Of a DNA stretch of 64,000 bases, positions 41,316 through 50,169 are shown one piece after another; within the stretch, counting starts at the first letter, position 1, and each line of letters starts with the position of its first letter. The translations under genes were made by a program, and so were the position numbers. Under the pieces are notes generated by a model, which was not told where the DNA came from, made no database searches, and saw nothing but the letters and a program-made list of their open reading frames with translations. The stretch lies in assembly GCA_028714255.1 (NCBI GenBank), contig JAQTMR010000002.1, forward strand, positions 144,544 to 208,543. The letters are read 5' to 3'. The DNA is from Phycisphaerae bacterium (GTDB taxonomy: Bacteria; Planctomycetota; Phycisphaerae; Sedimentisphaerales; Anaerobacaceae).

Positions 41316-42095
41316 TTAGGGCTGGGGGAAAAAGGCGTTCATAAAGATTGCAATAATATCGTAATATGCGTGAGCGCCGGCGGTGATTCCGAAGCCTCGA
41401 ATTGCGAAAAGAATAGCGAAGTAAATACCTGCAATTGTCCTGAAACTGAACTCAGGCCAGTTAAACGGACTGCTTTGTACGAATCGGCCTCCCATATATA
41501 TTATATGATGATATGCGCCGAATAGCGCCGACGAGATGCAAACCGCAAGTATAATTGAGATGCCGTGGCCCAGCCGAAAGACGTGCTGAAACACCGTCAT
41601 TAAGACAATAATCAGAATCAGCCGAAAGACGAGTTCTTCATAAATTCCCGCCCCTATGCCGGTAACGACATTAGCTAAAAGCTCCTGCCACCTGCCGTCT
41701 TCTTCTACAATCTCAGGCGAATCTTCGCTATTGTCTTCGACGGAGTAGGCGGGGACAACTGAAGAACATTCCAAAACCGCACCGGTTTGTATAGATGTTG
41801 AGTTGTCAGCGTATCGGTCGCTGTCTTCATGTTGAGGCGGTGCGGAACTGCTCAAAAGCATACTCAAAACAATCAGCGGCATGGCGAGCAGGATGCACTC
41901 GATTGTCATTGGGATTATGTCCCCGAGCCAGAATCGCCAGCTCTTGCGGGATGTTATCTGCAGGGCGAGCAGAATTATCACTACCGTCAAAGGCGTTGCT
42001 ACCCAGCCGAACTTGCTGCCGAAACCCATATACATAAGGCAGTTTTGCAGCCACGAAAACGCTACGACCCTGCCCTGCCAGTAGCGTCCGAGCAA
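41316..42095 (-). CDS. CPBP-family intramembrane metalloprotease; 5' end uncertain
   Basis: Six or more hydrophobic segments and the CPBP (Abi) motifs: EELVFR near residue 155, the FGAYHH segment and the final AHAYYD. Homologues process membrane proteins or prenylated peptides. The track starts at a TTG (42095), but the frame stays open up to a TGA at 42288-42290 and encodes membrane-like sequence (PIYAILFLLPFIIFYEVG) there without an ATG or GTG. A GTG nearby (KNNQTTKYN) is in another frame. A frameshift or a non-standard start about 50-60 codons upstream is likely. Confidence 0.75.
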   Translation of the reverse strand: MLGRYWQGRVVAFSWLQNCLMYMGFGSKFGWVATPLTVVIILLALQITSRKSWRFWLGDIIPMTIECILLAMPLIVLSMLLSSSAPPQHEDSDRYADNSTSIQTGAVLECSSVVPAYSVEDNSEDSPEIVEEDGRWQELLANVVTGIGAGIYEELVFRLILIIVLMTVFQHVFRLGHGISIILAVCISSALFGAYHHIIYMGGRFVQSSPFNWPEFSFRTIAGIYFAILFAIRGFGITAGAHAYYDIIAIFMNAFFPQP

Positions 42096-42399
42096 CTCGG
42101 TACTGATGAAGACTGTGCCAACCTCATAAAAAATGATAAACGGCAGCAGGAAAAGGATGGCGTAAATCGGCCTGCTTGTCCGCTCGAAATAGGAGTCCTG
42201 CGTGAAGTTGAGCAGTTGGCTTGCGCTGCTTTTGTATTTACCTTCCGTTCTGTTGGCCGCAATTGTATTTCGTAGTCTGGTTATTTTTCACCGCCTGATA
42301 TCAAAAAATAGTTGACCGCAGGGCTTAAATTTCGCAGAGTTTAATTTAAATAAAAGGAAATTACAATAGCCGATACTTTTATTCGGGAAAACCGTTACG

Positions 42400-43062
42400 A
42401 TGCTAAGCGAACAGCTTACTGAAATTTATCAACTGTTATTCGACCGCTTCGGCCCCCAGGACTGGTGGCCGGGCGAGACCCAATTCGAGATAATCACAGG
42501 GGCCATACTGACGCAGAACACAAATTGGGGCAATGTCGAAAAAGCGATAGCGAACCTCAAAAATGCAGACCTGTTAACGCCCGAAAAGCTCTATCATCTC
42601 GACGCCCCGAAACTCGCCGAGCTTATCCGCCCGGCGGGCTATTACAATATAAAAACCAAAAGGCTCAAGAGCTTCCTCGATTGGCTCTTTAACAATTACG
42701 AGGGGCAACTGGAAAATCTCGAAGCCCTTGACACCGGCCGTTTAAGAGAAGAGCTTTTAGCGGTAAAAGGCATCGGCCCGGAAACCGCCGATTCAATTTT
42801 GCTTTACGCCTTCGACAGGCCCATCTTCGTTGTTGATGCCTACACCGCGAGGGTAGCTGTCCGCCACGGATTAATCGAGCCTGACTTTGGCTATGAACAA
42901 TTACGGGACTTGTTTCAGTCGAACCTTGCAGAAGACGTTCAGCTTTTCAATGAGTATCACGCCCTGCTTGTTCGGCTGGGCAAAGAATTTTGCAGACCCA
43001 ACGCCAAATGCCCCAACTGCCCGCTCGAAAAACTCCCGCACAATCTTGTTTTCAAACAGTAA
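42400..43062 (+). CDS. EndoIII-superfamily DNA glycosylase (COG2231/MagIII-like)
   Basis: 220 residues of the HhH-GPD fold. GAILTQNTNWGNVEKAI and LLAVKGIGPETADSILLYAF are the glycosylase helix and the helix-hairpin-helix; VVDAYTARV carries the catalytic Asp. The Lys that makes endonuclease III a lyase is replaced (GPETAD), pointing to a glycosylase-only enzyme as in the 3-methyladenine glycosylase III group. At the C-terminus CRPNAKCPNC has three cysteines, but the fourth iron-sulfur ligand is missing. It would excise damaged bases in repair. Confidence 0.82.
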   Translation: MLSEQLTEIYQLLFDRFGPQDWWPGETQFEIITGAILTQNTNWGNVEKAIANLKNADLLTPEKLYHLDAPKLAELIRPAGYYNIKTKRLKSFLDWLFNNYEGQLENLEALDTGRLREELLAVKGIGPETADSILLYAFDRPIFVVDAYTARVAVRHGLIEPDFGYEQLRDLFQSNLAEDVQLFNEYHALLVRLGKEFCRPNAKCPNCPLEKLPHNLVFKQ

Positions 43063-43093
43063 ATCAAGGCCAATATGCTATTAGAGGAGAAAT

Positions 43094-43516
43094 ATGGAAA
43101 AGCCGTGTTTGAATGACAAAAACGAATTCCCGGATGATGAAGTTTTAAGTCGCTATCTTGGAAAAGCGAAAAAGGCGTGGGATTCATTTATCGCTTTCTT
43201 AAATGAGAACCATCCTTCGTTTTCCGGAGAGTGGCGATATTACAATGACGGAAAGAGTTGGCTTTACAAAATAACTAAAAAGAAGAAAACTATATGCTGG
43301 GTCTCAGTTTATCTCAATATGTTCAAAACCAGCTTTTATTTTTCTGATAAGGCAGAAGATTTAATAAAGGCAAGTAAGCTAAAAAAAGAATATATTGATA
43401 AGTTCATTCACGGGAAAAGATACGGAAAAATAAGAGGAATAACTGTAGAAGTTAAAAAGTTGGCAGATTTGAATGCAGCGAAAATACTGATAGAAATTAA
43501 AGAACAGCTAAAATAG
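43094..43516 (+). CDS. DUF3788 family protein
   Basis: 140 residues, soluble. WRYYNDGKSWLYKITKKKKT followed by ICWVSVYLNMFKTSFYFSDK is the typical DUF3788 core. Members of the family have no settled function. A good ribosome site (GAGGAG) is seven bases before the ATG. Base use is AT-richer than neighbouring housekeeping genes, which may suggest transfer. Confidence 0.8.
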   Translation: MEKPCLNDKNEFPDDEVLSRYLGKAKKAWDSFIAFLNENHPSFSGEWRYYNDGKSWLYKITKKKKTICWVSVYLNMFKTSFYFSDKAEDLIKASKLKKEYIDKFIHGKRYGKIRGITVEVKKLADLNAAKILIEIKEQLK

Positions 43517-43607
43517 TTATGTTTTGACGAAGGGACTCTTGCTATACTGCACAGTTAGAGTTTAGAATGACGTTTAATAAACGATATTTTGATTGAAAGG
43601 AGGAAAT

Positions 43608-43889
43608 ATGCTTTCTTGTGTTGGGGCTCAATCTGGTTCGGATATAGCGCCGGTGGTTGCAATCTTTTTTGTCTTTCTTGCGGCACTTTTCATTCTGGTC
43701 ATTATTGCGATAAAACTGATGATTTTCTGCAAGATTTTTTCCAAGGCCGGTTATAGTTGGGCGCTTGGTTTGTTAATGCTTGTGCCGATAGCGAATATAA
43801 TTATGGCCTTTTACCTCGCTTTTGCCGATTGGCCTGTTAACAAAGAACTGCGAGAGTTGAAACAAAAGCAGGATAATACCGCCGGCTGA
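43608..43889 (+). CDS. Small two-helix membrane protein
   Basis: 93 residues from ATG 43608, preceded by a near-perfect AAAGGAGG site; the track start at 43593 lies within that site. Two hydrophobic segments (APVVAIFFVFLAALFILVII and LGLLMLVPIANIIMAFYLAF) and a short charged tail (NKELRELKQKQ). The 'KAGYSWALGLLMLVPIANII' segment resembles small membrane proteins of unknown role. It is followed by a larger membrane-protein gene 35 bases away. Confidence 0.65.
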   Translation: MLSCVGAQSGSDIAPVVAIFFVFLAALFILVIIAIKLMIFCKIFSKAGYSWALGLLMLVPIANIIMAFYLAFADWPVNKELRELKQKQDNTAG

Positions 43890-43924
43890 AAAAACCATCG
43901 GCCTGTTTATTTTGGAGGTAAGAT

Positions 43925-44863
43925 ATGTCGCCGGAACCGCCAAACAGTATAAGCGTAATTGACCCCATTGGCCCTGCCATCGAGAGAGCAAAGGTGATGC
44001 TCTTTAGGCCTTTCGATTTAGGGAAATGGTTCACAATCGGTTTCTGCGCATGGCTGGCGTATCTGACCGGCGGCGGCGGCGGCGGTGGTTTCCAATGGCA
44101 CGAACCCTACAAATCATCCGGGCGGGACGCAAAAGTAACAGAGGCGATTGGCTCGGCGAAAGCATATCTGTTGGGCAATCTTGGCTGGATTATACCCGTA
44201 GCGGCGGTCATAATATTACTGCTAATAGCAATTGGCCTGGTTATACTCTGGCTGAACAGCAGGGGCAAATTTATGTTTCTGCACTGTGTCGCGGGGAATA
44301 AATCGGAAGTTAGTGTCCCCTGGCATAAATTCAGAAAGCACGGCAACAGTCTGTTTCTGTTTCGAATCGTACTAAGCATAATCGGTCTTGCCGTGACGGC
44401 TGTTCCCATCGTTGGCATTGTCTTTTTTGCTATTATGATGGCAAGCAAAGCTGTTACGTATATAGCGGCCATTCCGGGGATTATACTCTGCGGGCTGATT
44501 GTGTTTGTCATTGCGGTAGCGTTAGCTCTGGTGAGGAAATTTACATTCGATTTTGTCGTGCCGATTATGTTCCTGCGGACGGAAAGCTGTATGGCAGGCT
44601 GGCGGGAATTTAGGACGATTCTTTCGGCTAACAAGGCCAGGCTGGCATTGTATATTCTATTTCAAATCGTCATAGCGATGGCGATAGGGACGATAGTTTT
44701 CCTCGGCATTTGCATAGGATGCTGCTTCTGCTGTGTGAGCGCATTGCTTTTCGTACCATACGTTGGCACCGTCATATTGCTGCCGATATTTGTCTTTAGA
44801 CAATCTTATACTATTTATTACCTGCGGCAATTCGGCCCCCGATTCGATGTGTTCGGCTCATAA
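43925..44863 (+). CDS. Multi-pass membrane protein of unknown function
   Basis: 312 residues with about five to six transmembrane stretches (WIIPVAAVIILLLIAIGLVIL; IVLSIIGLAVTAVPIVGIVFF; GIILCGLIVFVIAVALAL; LALYILFQIVIAMAIGTIVF; LLFVPYVGTVILLPIFVF). The start IDPIGPAIERAKVMLFRPFDLGKWF and a Gly-run (GGGGGGG) at ~50-56 are typical of uncharacterised planctomycete membrane proteins. It probably forms a transcription unit with the small gene upstream. Confidence 0.65.
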   Translation: MSPEPPNSISVIDPIGPAIERAKVMLFRPFDLGKWFTIGFCAWLAYLTGGGGGGGFQWHEPYKSSGRDAKVTEAIGSAKAYLLGNLGWIIPVAAVIILLLIAIGLVILWLNSRGKFMFLHCVAGNKSEVSVPWHKFRKHGNSLFLFRIVLSIIGLAVTAVPIVGIVFFAIMMASKAVTYIAAIPGIILCGLIVFVIAVALALVRKFTFDFVVPIMFLRTESCMAGWREFRTILSANKARLALYILFQIVIAMAIGTIVFLGICIGCCFCCVSALLFVPYVGTVILLPIFVFRQSYTIYYLRQFGPRFDVFGS

Positions 44864-44919
44864 AACAACGGCTTTGGTATGGCCGTATAGTGTTTAGTTC
44901 GCGGCACATCAAAGCTTTC

Positions 44920-44947
44920 TTGACAAAGAGCTTTTTTTGTACACAAT
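44920..44947 (+). promoter_or_regulatory. Promoter candidate for the nfnAB-like pair
   Basis: TTGACA (44920-44925), a 16-base spacer and CACAAT (44942-44947), about 55 bases before the GTG start at 45004. Confidence 0.45.
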
Positions 44948-45003
44948 TAGGTTTCTTTGTTTTTTGACTCGTCACAAGCGGGTAAAGTTGAGAGAGCCTA
45001 AAA

Positions 45004-45891
45004 GTGCCGCATAAAATAGTTTCAAAAACCCGGATTAGCGAAGATGTCTTTACGGCTGACGTCGAAACGCCTCTTATTGCCCGCGCTGCCAGGCCGGGCC
45101 AGTTCGTCATTATCGCTATAAACACCGAATACAGCGAACGCATCCCGCTGACAATCGCCGGTGCTGATGCTGAAAAAGGTACTATCCGTTTGATTTGGCA
45201 GCGCGTCGGCAAAACCACTTCTGAATTATCGGATATGAAAACAGGCGACTGTATATCCAACATCGCCGGCCCGCTTGGCAAGCCTACGCATATTCAAAAC
45301 TTCGGTACGGTTGTCTGCGTCGGCGGCGGAATCGGCAACGCGCCGCTGCTGCCAATCGCAAAGGCATTGAAAGAAGCAGGCAGTAAAATCATCAGCATTC
45401 TCGGCGCAAGAACAAAGCCGCTGCTGATTCTCGAAAATGAGTTTGCTGAAATAAGCGACGAGCTGATAATCACGACCGACGACGGCTCATACGGCCGAAA
45501 GGCTTTGGTGACCGAACCATTGAAAGAGATTTGCCGGCGTCAGCCTAAGCCGAACCAGGTCTTTGTCATCGGCCCGGCGATTATGATGAAGTTCTGCTGC
45601 GACGTTACTAAACAATTCGACGTCCCCACGCAGGTTTCGCTCAATACCATTATGGTTGACGGAACGGGTATGTGCGGCGGGTGCAGAATCGAATTCGACG
45701 GCAAACCCAAATTCGTATGCGTTGACGGCCCGGAGTTCGACGGCCATAAGGTCAATTTCGACCTGATGATGAAAAGACTGGGAGCCTATAAAGAAGCTGA
45801 GCAAAAAGCCCACGAGATGTACAAAGAACATCAATGCAAAATTGGCCTCGACAAAACGATGGATGATGGACGAGGGACGAAAGACGAATAA
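45004..45891 (+). CDS. nfnA: NfnA/SudB-like FAD-NAD(P)H and [2Fe-2S] subunit
   Basis: 295 residues, GTG start. N-terminal FAD domain (PLTIAGADAEKGTIRL), NAD(P)-binding segment (VCVGGGIGNAPLLPIAKAL), and the C-terminal [2Fe-2S] cluster cysteines in DGTGMCGGCRIEFDG and KFVCVDGPEFDGH. This is the small subunit of the NADH-dependent ferredoxin:NADP+ oxidoreductase group, also annotated as sulfide dehydrogenase. With its partner it can bifurcate electrons between NADH, ferredoxin and NADPH, which suits an organism with CODH/ACS. The next gene starts 2 bases after its stop. Confidence 0.88.
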   Translation: MPHKIVSKTRISEDVFTADVETPLIARAARPGQFVIIAINTEYSERIPLTIAGADAEKGTIRLIWQRVGKTTSELSDMKTGDCISNIAGPLGKPTHIQNFGTVVCVGGGIGNAPLLPIAKALKEAGSKIISILGARTKPLLILENEFAEISDELIITTDDGSYGRKALVTEPLKEICRRQPKPNQVFVIGPAIMMKFCCDVTKQFDVPTQVSLNTIMVDGTGMCGGCRIEFDGKPKFVCVDGPEFDGHKVNFDLMMKRLGAYKEAEQKAHEMYKEHQCKIGLDKTMDDGRGTKDE

Positions 45892-45893
45892 AG

Positions 45894-47387
45894 ATGACCG
45901 AAAAGCAGAGACAAGAACTTCTTGAGCAGCTATTGGAAAAGCAAAAAACCGGCAAGCTCACACCTGCCGACAGATACGCAATACCTCCGCAGGAAATGCC
46001 CAATCAGGATTCTGTCGAAAGAAGAAGCAATGTTCACGAAGTAGCGACCGGCTATACGGAAACACAGGCCAGGCTCGAAGCGATGCGATGTCTCCAGTGC
46101 AAAAACGCGCCCTGCATCAAGGGTTGTCCCGTCCGCATAAGGATAAGAGATTTTATAGCCGCGATTGCCGAGGGTGATTTCAAAAAATCCCTTTCCATTA
46201 TCAAAGAGAATTCTCTTTTGCCCGCTGTCTGCGGCAGAGTATGCCCGCAGGAGGTGCAGTGCCAGCAGACCTGTACCGTCGGCTTGAAATTCAAAGACAC
46301 GGACAAAGCAGTTTCAATCGGCAGGCTGGAAAGATTCGTCGCCGACCTCGACAAAAATCAGGATGCTGTCCCCGCTGTTGCCGCTGATACCGGAATGAAA
46401 GTTGCCATAATCGGGTCGGGCCCCGGCGGTATCGTCGCCGCTGCAGATACGAGAAAGGCAGGCCATGATGTCACCGTCTTTGAGGCGTTTCATAAGCCCG
46501 GCGGCGTTATGGTATATGGAATCCCGGAATTCAGGCTGCCCAAGGCAATCGTTCAGAATGAAATCGACGTCCTTACCAAGATGGGCGTCAAAATCGTCTG
46601 CAACTTCATCGTCGGCAGAACAAGGACTATCGAACAGCTTATTAAAGAAGACGGTTTCGATGCGGTTTATATCGGCGTCGGGGCGGGCCTGCCCAGGTTT
46701 ATGGGTATCGATGGCGAGTCCCTTATCGGCGTATATAGCGCAAACGAATATCTCACACGCGCCAATCTTATGAAGGCTTACAAGTTCGGCAAAGGTGCCG
46801 ATACGCCGATAGCGATGGCAAAGAAAGTTGCGGTCGTTGGCGGCGGCAACGTCGCTATGGATTCTGCACGAACAGCAGTTCGGCTCGGCGCGGAAAAGGT
46901 TTATCTTATTTATCGAAGAAGCGAAAATGAAATGCCCGCGAGGATGGAGGAAGTTCATCACGCAAGGCAGGAGGGAATCGAGTTTCACTTATTGCAGAGT
47001 CCCAAACGGATAATCGCCGATAAGGACAGCCGAGTGATTGCTGTCGAATGTCTGAAATACGAGCTTGGTGAGCCGGATTCATCCGGCAGACGAAGACCTG
47101 TCCCTATAGAAGGCTCGGAATTTCAAATCGAGGTCGATACTGTAATAATCGCTATCGGCAACATCGCCAATCCCCTGATTCGCCAGACGACTCCGGGCCT
47201 TGAGTTCAACAAATGGGGCAATATCATTGTTGACGAGAATTGTAAAACTTCGCTCGAAGGCGTTTACGCCGGAGGGGACATTGTCCTCGGCGCAGCGACG
47301 GTTATCCTCGCAATGGGCCAGGGCCGAATCGCAGCCGCGGCTATGAATAAGTACCTCGCGGAAAAGAAGACGAAAGCCCAAAGCTGA
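45894..47387 (+). CDS. nfnB: NfnB/GltD-like NADPH- and FAD-binding subunit
   Basis: 497 residues. N-terminal iron-sulfur ligands (CLQCKNAPCIKGCP and CGRVCPQEVQCQQTC), FAD motif VAIIGSGPGGIVAAADTRKA near residue 165, NADPH motif VAVVGGGNVAMDSARTAVRLG, and the FAD contact YAGGDIVLGAATVILAMGQG. GltD, NfnB and related proteins share this plan; pairing with the gene just upstream favours the NfnAB complex. It has a head-to-tail start overlapping the upstream ribosome region, so expression is coupled. Confidence 0.88.
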   Translation: MTEKQRQELLEQLLEKQKTGKLTPADRYAIPPQEMPNQDSVERRSNVHEVATGYTETQARLEAMRCLQCKNAPCIKGCPVRIRIRDFIAAIAEGDFKKSLSIIKENSLLPAVCGRVCPQEVQCQQTCTVGLKFKDTDKAVSIGRLERFVADLDKNQDAVPAVAADTGMKVAIIGSGPGGIVAAADTRKAGHDVTVFEAFHKPGGVMVYGIPEFRLPKAIVQNEIDVLTKMGVKIVCNFIVGRTRTIEQLIKEDGFDAVYIGVGAGLPRFMGIDGESLIGVYSANEYLTRANLMKAYKFGKGADTPIAMAKKVAVVGGGNVAMDSARTAVRLGAEKVYLIYRRSENEMPARMEEVHHARQEGIEFHLLQSPKRIIADKDSRVIAVECLKYELGEPDSSGRRRPVPIEGSEFQIEVDTVIIAIGNIANPLIRQTTPGLEFNKWGNIIVDENCKTSLEGVYAGGDIVLGAATVILAMGQGRIAAAAMNKYLAEKKTKAQS

Positions 47388-47452
47388 ATTTCAGCGATGT
47401 TTTCGCCAAACATACCTGATTTTTTGTTCTATTTTTCGAAATTTTGTCATAT

Positions 47453-47481
47453 TTGACAAGCTGGCTTGGCTTTGGTAACAT
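47453..47481 (+). promoter_or_regulatory. Promoter for the DUF1015/aminotransferase pair
   Basis: TTGACA (47453-47458), a 17-base spacer and TAACAT (47476-47481). Confidence 0.55.
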
Positions 47482-47569
47482 TGCCGCTTCGCAGTTTTCG
47501 GCAAAATTAAGTAAATTCAGAACTTAGAGCTACTAATCGAAATGTAAGGGTGTGATGAAGGGTGCAGTG

Positions 47570-48889
47570 ATGGAAGTTAAACCTTTCAAGGCAGTTAGGT
47601 TCAATGCAGAGGCGGTTGGCGACCCTGCCAACTGCATATCTCCTCCCTATGACGTTATAAGCCCTTCTCAGCAGCAGGAGCTCTACGAAAAAAGCGAATA
47701 TAATATCGTGCGCATAATCAAGGGGCAAATCCGCCCTTCTGATAGCGCCGAGGACAATCAATACACCAGAGCCGCCGGCTATCTTAATTCCTGGATAGAA
47801 AAAGGCATCCTGAAACAGGACCCGATTGAGACTATCTACGCTTACGTTCAGGACTTCCAGATTGCCGGCGACGACTTCCAGCGGTGCAGCTTTATTGCTT
47901 TGGCCAGGCTGGTGGAGTTAGGCTCCAAATGCGGCGTTCTGCCTCACGAGCAGACCCTCAAGGCCCCCAGAGAAGACAGGCTCAATCTCAAAAGAGCAAC
48001 AGCGGCAGATTTCGGCCTGCCCTTTATGCTGTATGAAGATAAGCAAAAAATCGCAGATAAAATCATTGAAAAAGCAGCAGGCGGAGAGCCTTTGATAGAT
48101 TTTTCTGACGAGCAGGACGTCCGGCACCGTTTGTTCGCGATAACCAACGAAAAAGATATTGACGTAATAGCCGGGATGATGTCGAAAAAAAGCTGCATTA
48201 TAGCTGACGGCCATCATCGTTACGAAACGGCCCTGGCTTACTCCAAAGAGTCAACCAACCCGGCGGCTGGTTACCGGATGATGGCGTTTGCCAATACCCG
48301 CAGCGAGGGACTGGTAATTTTGGCTACCCATCGCCTTGTTGGAAATATCGAGGCTTTCGATTCGGCAGAACTAATCGCCAGGCTCAAAGAAGACTTTGAA
48401 ATTACTGAATATAAATTTGGTTGCCAGGGTGATGATAAAGCAAATGCAAAGCAAAAGATGCTTGCGCAGATGAGAACCGAATACGGCAGGGATGAAATCG
48501 CGTTCGGAATTTACAACGGCGGCAACGCTTTTTACACAGCCGTCCTGAAGAACAAACAGGCGATGGAATCAGTTTCGCCGAATATGAGCGTTTACTGGAG
48601 GTCGCTCGATGTCTCTGTATTGCACAAACTGATTCTCGAAAAACTATTGGGCATCGACGAGAAACAACTGGCAGCGGGCAGCCGATTGGAGTATATAAAG
48701 GATAATGACAACGCGATTGACGAATCAATCGCCAAAGTTGATTCGGGGCAGAAGCAGGCGGCGTTTTTTACCAACACGGTAAAAATGCAGCAGATAGAGA
48801 AGGTTGTCGCCGCCGGCGAAAAAATGCCCCAAAAATCGACCTATTTTTATCCAAAAGTTTATACAGGTTTGACTATTAACAAATTATAA
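47570..48889 (+). CDS. DUF1015 family protein
   Basis: 439 residues from ATG 47570 (MEVKPFKAVRFN), which fits family starts better than the track's 47552. The family pattern is clear: ISPPYDVISP, LPHEQTLKAPREDRLNL and IADGHHRYETALAY. These proteins are widespread, have no settled function, and are often next to serine/alanine-glyoxylate aminotransferase or phosphoglycerate dehydrogenase genes, as here. A role near serine metabolism is an inference from context. Confidence 0.9.
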   Translation: MEVKPFKAVRFNAEAVGDPANCISPPYDVISPSQQQELYEKSEYNIVRIIKGQIRPSDSAEDNQYTRAAGYLNSWIEKGILKQDPIETIYAYVQDFQIAGDDFQRCSFIALARLVELGSKCGVLPHEQTLKAPREDRLNLKRATAADFGLPFMLYEDKQKIADKIIEKAAGGEPLIDFSDEQDVRHRLFAITNEKDIDVIAGMMSKKSCIIADGHHRYETALAYSKESTNPAAGYRMMAFANTRSEGLVILATHRLVGNIEAFDSAELIARLKEDFEITEYKFGCQGDDKANAKQKMLAQMRTEYGRDEIAFGIYNGGNAFYTAVLKNKQAMESVSPNMSVYWRSLDVSVLHKLILEKLLGIDEKQLAAGSRLEYIKDNDNAIDESIAKVDSGQKQAAFFTNTVKMQQIEKVVAAGEKMPQKSTYFYPKVYTGLTINKL

Positions 48890-48915
48890 CCTTTTATCTT
48901 AATAGGAGCAGATAT

Positions 48916-50004
48916 ATGGTAGATTGGAAAAACCCGCCAAGATTGTTTATTCCAGGCCCCGTAAAGGTCAATGACGATGTTTTGCAGCAGCTCGCACGTC
49001 CGACACTGGGACATCGCGGCAAAGAATATGCACAACTGCACTCCAGCACGGTCGAGATGCTCAAAAAAATCCTCTTTACCAGCCAGAATATTTTCCTGTC
49101 AACGTCATCTGCTTCCGGGATTTGGGAGGCGGCTATCCGCAACTGCGTGGATTTTAACGAGACAGTTCTGTGCACCTGCTGCGGCGCGTTTAGTGATAAA
49201 TGGGCTGACGTGGCCAAAAGCTGCGGCAGAAACGTGGATACGATAAAAGTCGAATGGGGTAAAGCCGTCCTGCCGGAAATGATTGATGAAAAACTATCGA
49301 CCGGAAAATACGCCGCTATTACGCTTGTTTATAATGAGACGAGCACGGGCCTGATGAATCCGCTCTACGAAGTAAGCGAAATGATGAAGAAGAAATATCC
49401 GGATGTCCTCGTCTTTGTAGATGCCGTCAGCGCGATGGTCGGTCTGCCTTTGCATTTCGATGACCTTGGCTGGGACGTTGCCTTGGCTTCGGTGCAGAAG
49501 GCTTTTGCCATTCCGCCGGGGCTTGCGGTAGCTGCGGTTAGTAAAAGGGCGCTCGAGAAAAGCAAGAAAGTCCCCCAGCGAGGCTATTACTTCGACTTCC
49601 AGTCCTTTGCCAAATCGGCTGAGAAAAATCAGACGCCCACCACTCCGAATATTCCTCATATTATGGCTCTGAACTATCAGTGCGAAAAGCTGGTTGCAGA
49701 GGGTATGGAAAACGTATGGAAGAGACACAAAAAAATGGGTGATTTCGTCAGAAGCTGGGCGAAGGAGAAATTCGGTCTTTTCTGCGAGGAAAAATACGCA
49801 TCCGATACCCTGACAACGGTCAAAAATACGCGGGGCATTGTCGTGGCCGATGTAATTAACGCTGTCCAGAAAAAGCACAATACCGTTTTCGGAAACGGCT
49901 ACGGCGACCTGAAGGAAAAGACGTTCCGCATAGCCCATATGGGTGATATTACCCTTGGCGACATACAAGAGCTGCTCGGCTGGATTGACGAGGAAATCGG
50001 GTAA
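48916..50004 (+). CDS. Class-V aminotransferase (serine/alanine-glyoxylate type)
   Basis: 362 residues of the PLP fold-type I, class V. The PLP Lys is Lys195 (ASVQKAFAIPPG); FVDAVSAMVG gives the Asp that contacts the pyridine nitrogen, and RLFIPGPVKV opens the protein as in the SGAT group. It would exchange amino groups between serine or alanine and glyoxylate/pyruvate in the cytoplasm. AGGAG seven bases before the ATG. It follows DUF1015 by 26 bases. Confidence 0.88.
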   Translation: MVDWKNPPRLFIPGPVKVNDDVLQQLARPTLGHRGKEYAQLHSSTVEMLKKILFTSQNIFLSTSSASGIWEAAIRNCVDFNETVLCTCCGAFSDKWADVAKSCGRNVDTIKVEWGKAVLPEMIDEKLSTGKYAAITLVYNETSTGLMNPLYEVSEMMKKKYPDVLVFVDAVSAMVGLPLHFDDLGWDVALASVQKAFAIPPGLAVAAVSKRALEKSKKVPQRGYYFDFQSFAKSAEKNQTPTTPNIPHIMALNYQCEKLVAEGMENVWKRHKKMGDFVRSWAKEKFGLFCEEKYASDTLTTVKNTRGIVVADVINAVQKKHNTVFGNGYGDLKEKTFRIAHMGDITLGDIQELLGWIDEEIG

Positions 50005-50169
50005 TATCCTAACTGGAGTAATCAGCGGCACTTAAGAACAAAGAAGGTCTGCGCGAACTTCTTTGGCTATCAAATCGTATATGTAGAATACGTTTTTAAA
50101 ATGCTATCTATTTCGTATGGTAATATTATGTGCAAAATATACTTTAACCCAAAGAACCGGGAGGCCCAA

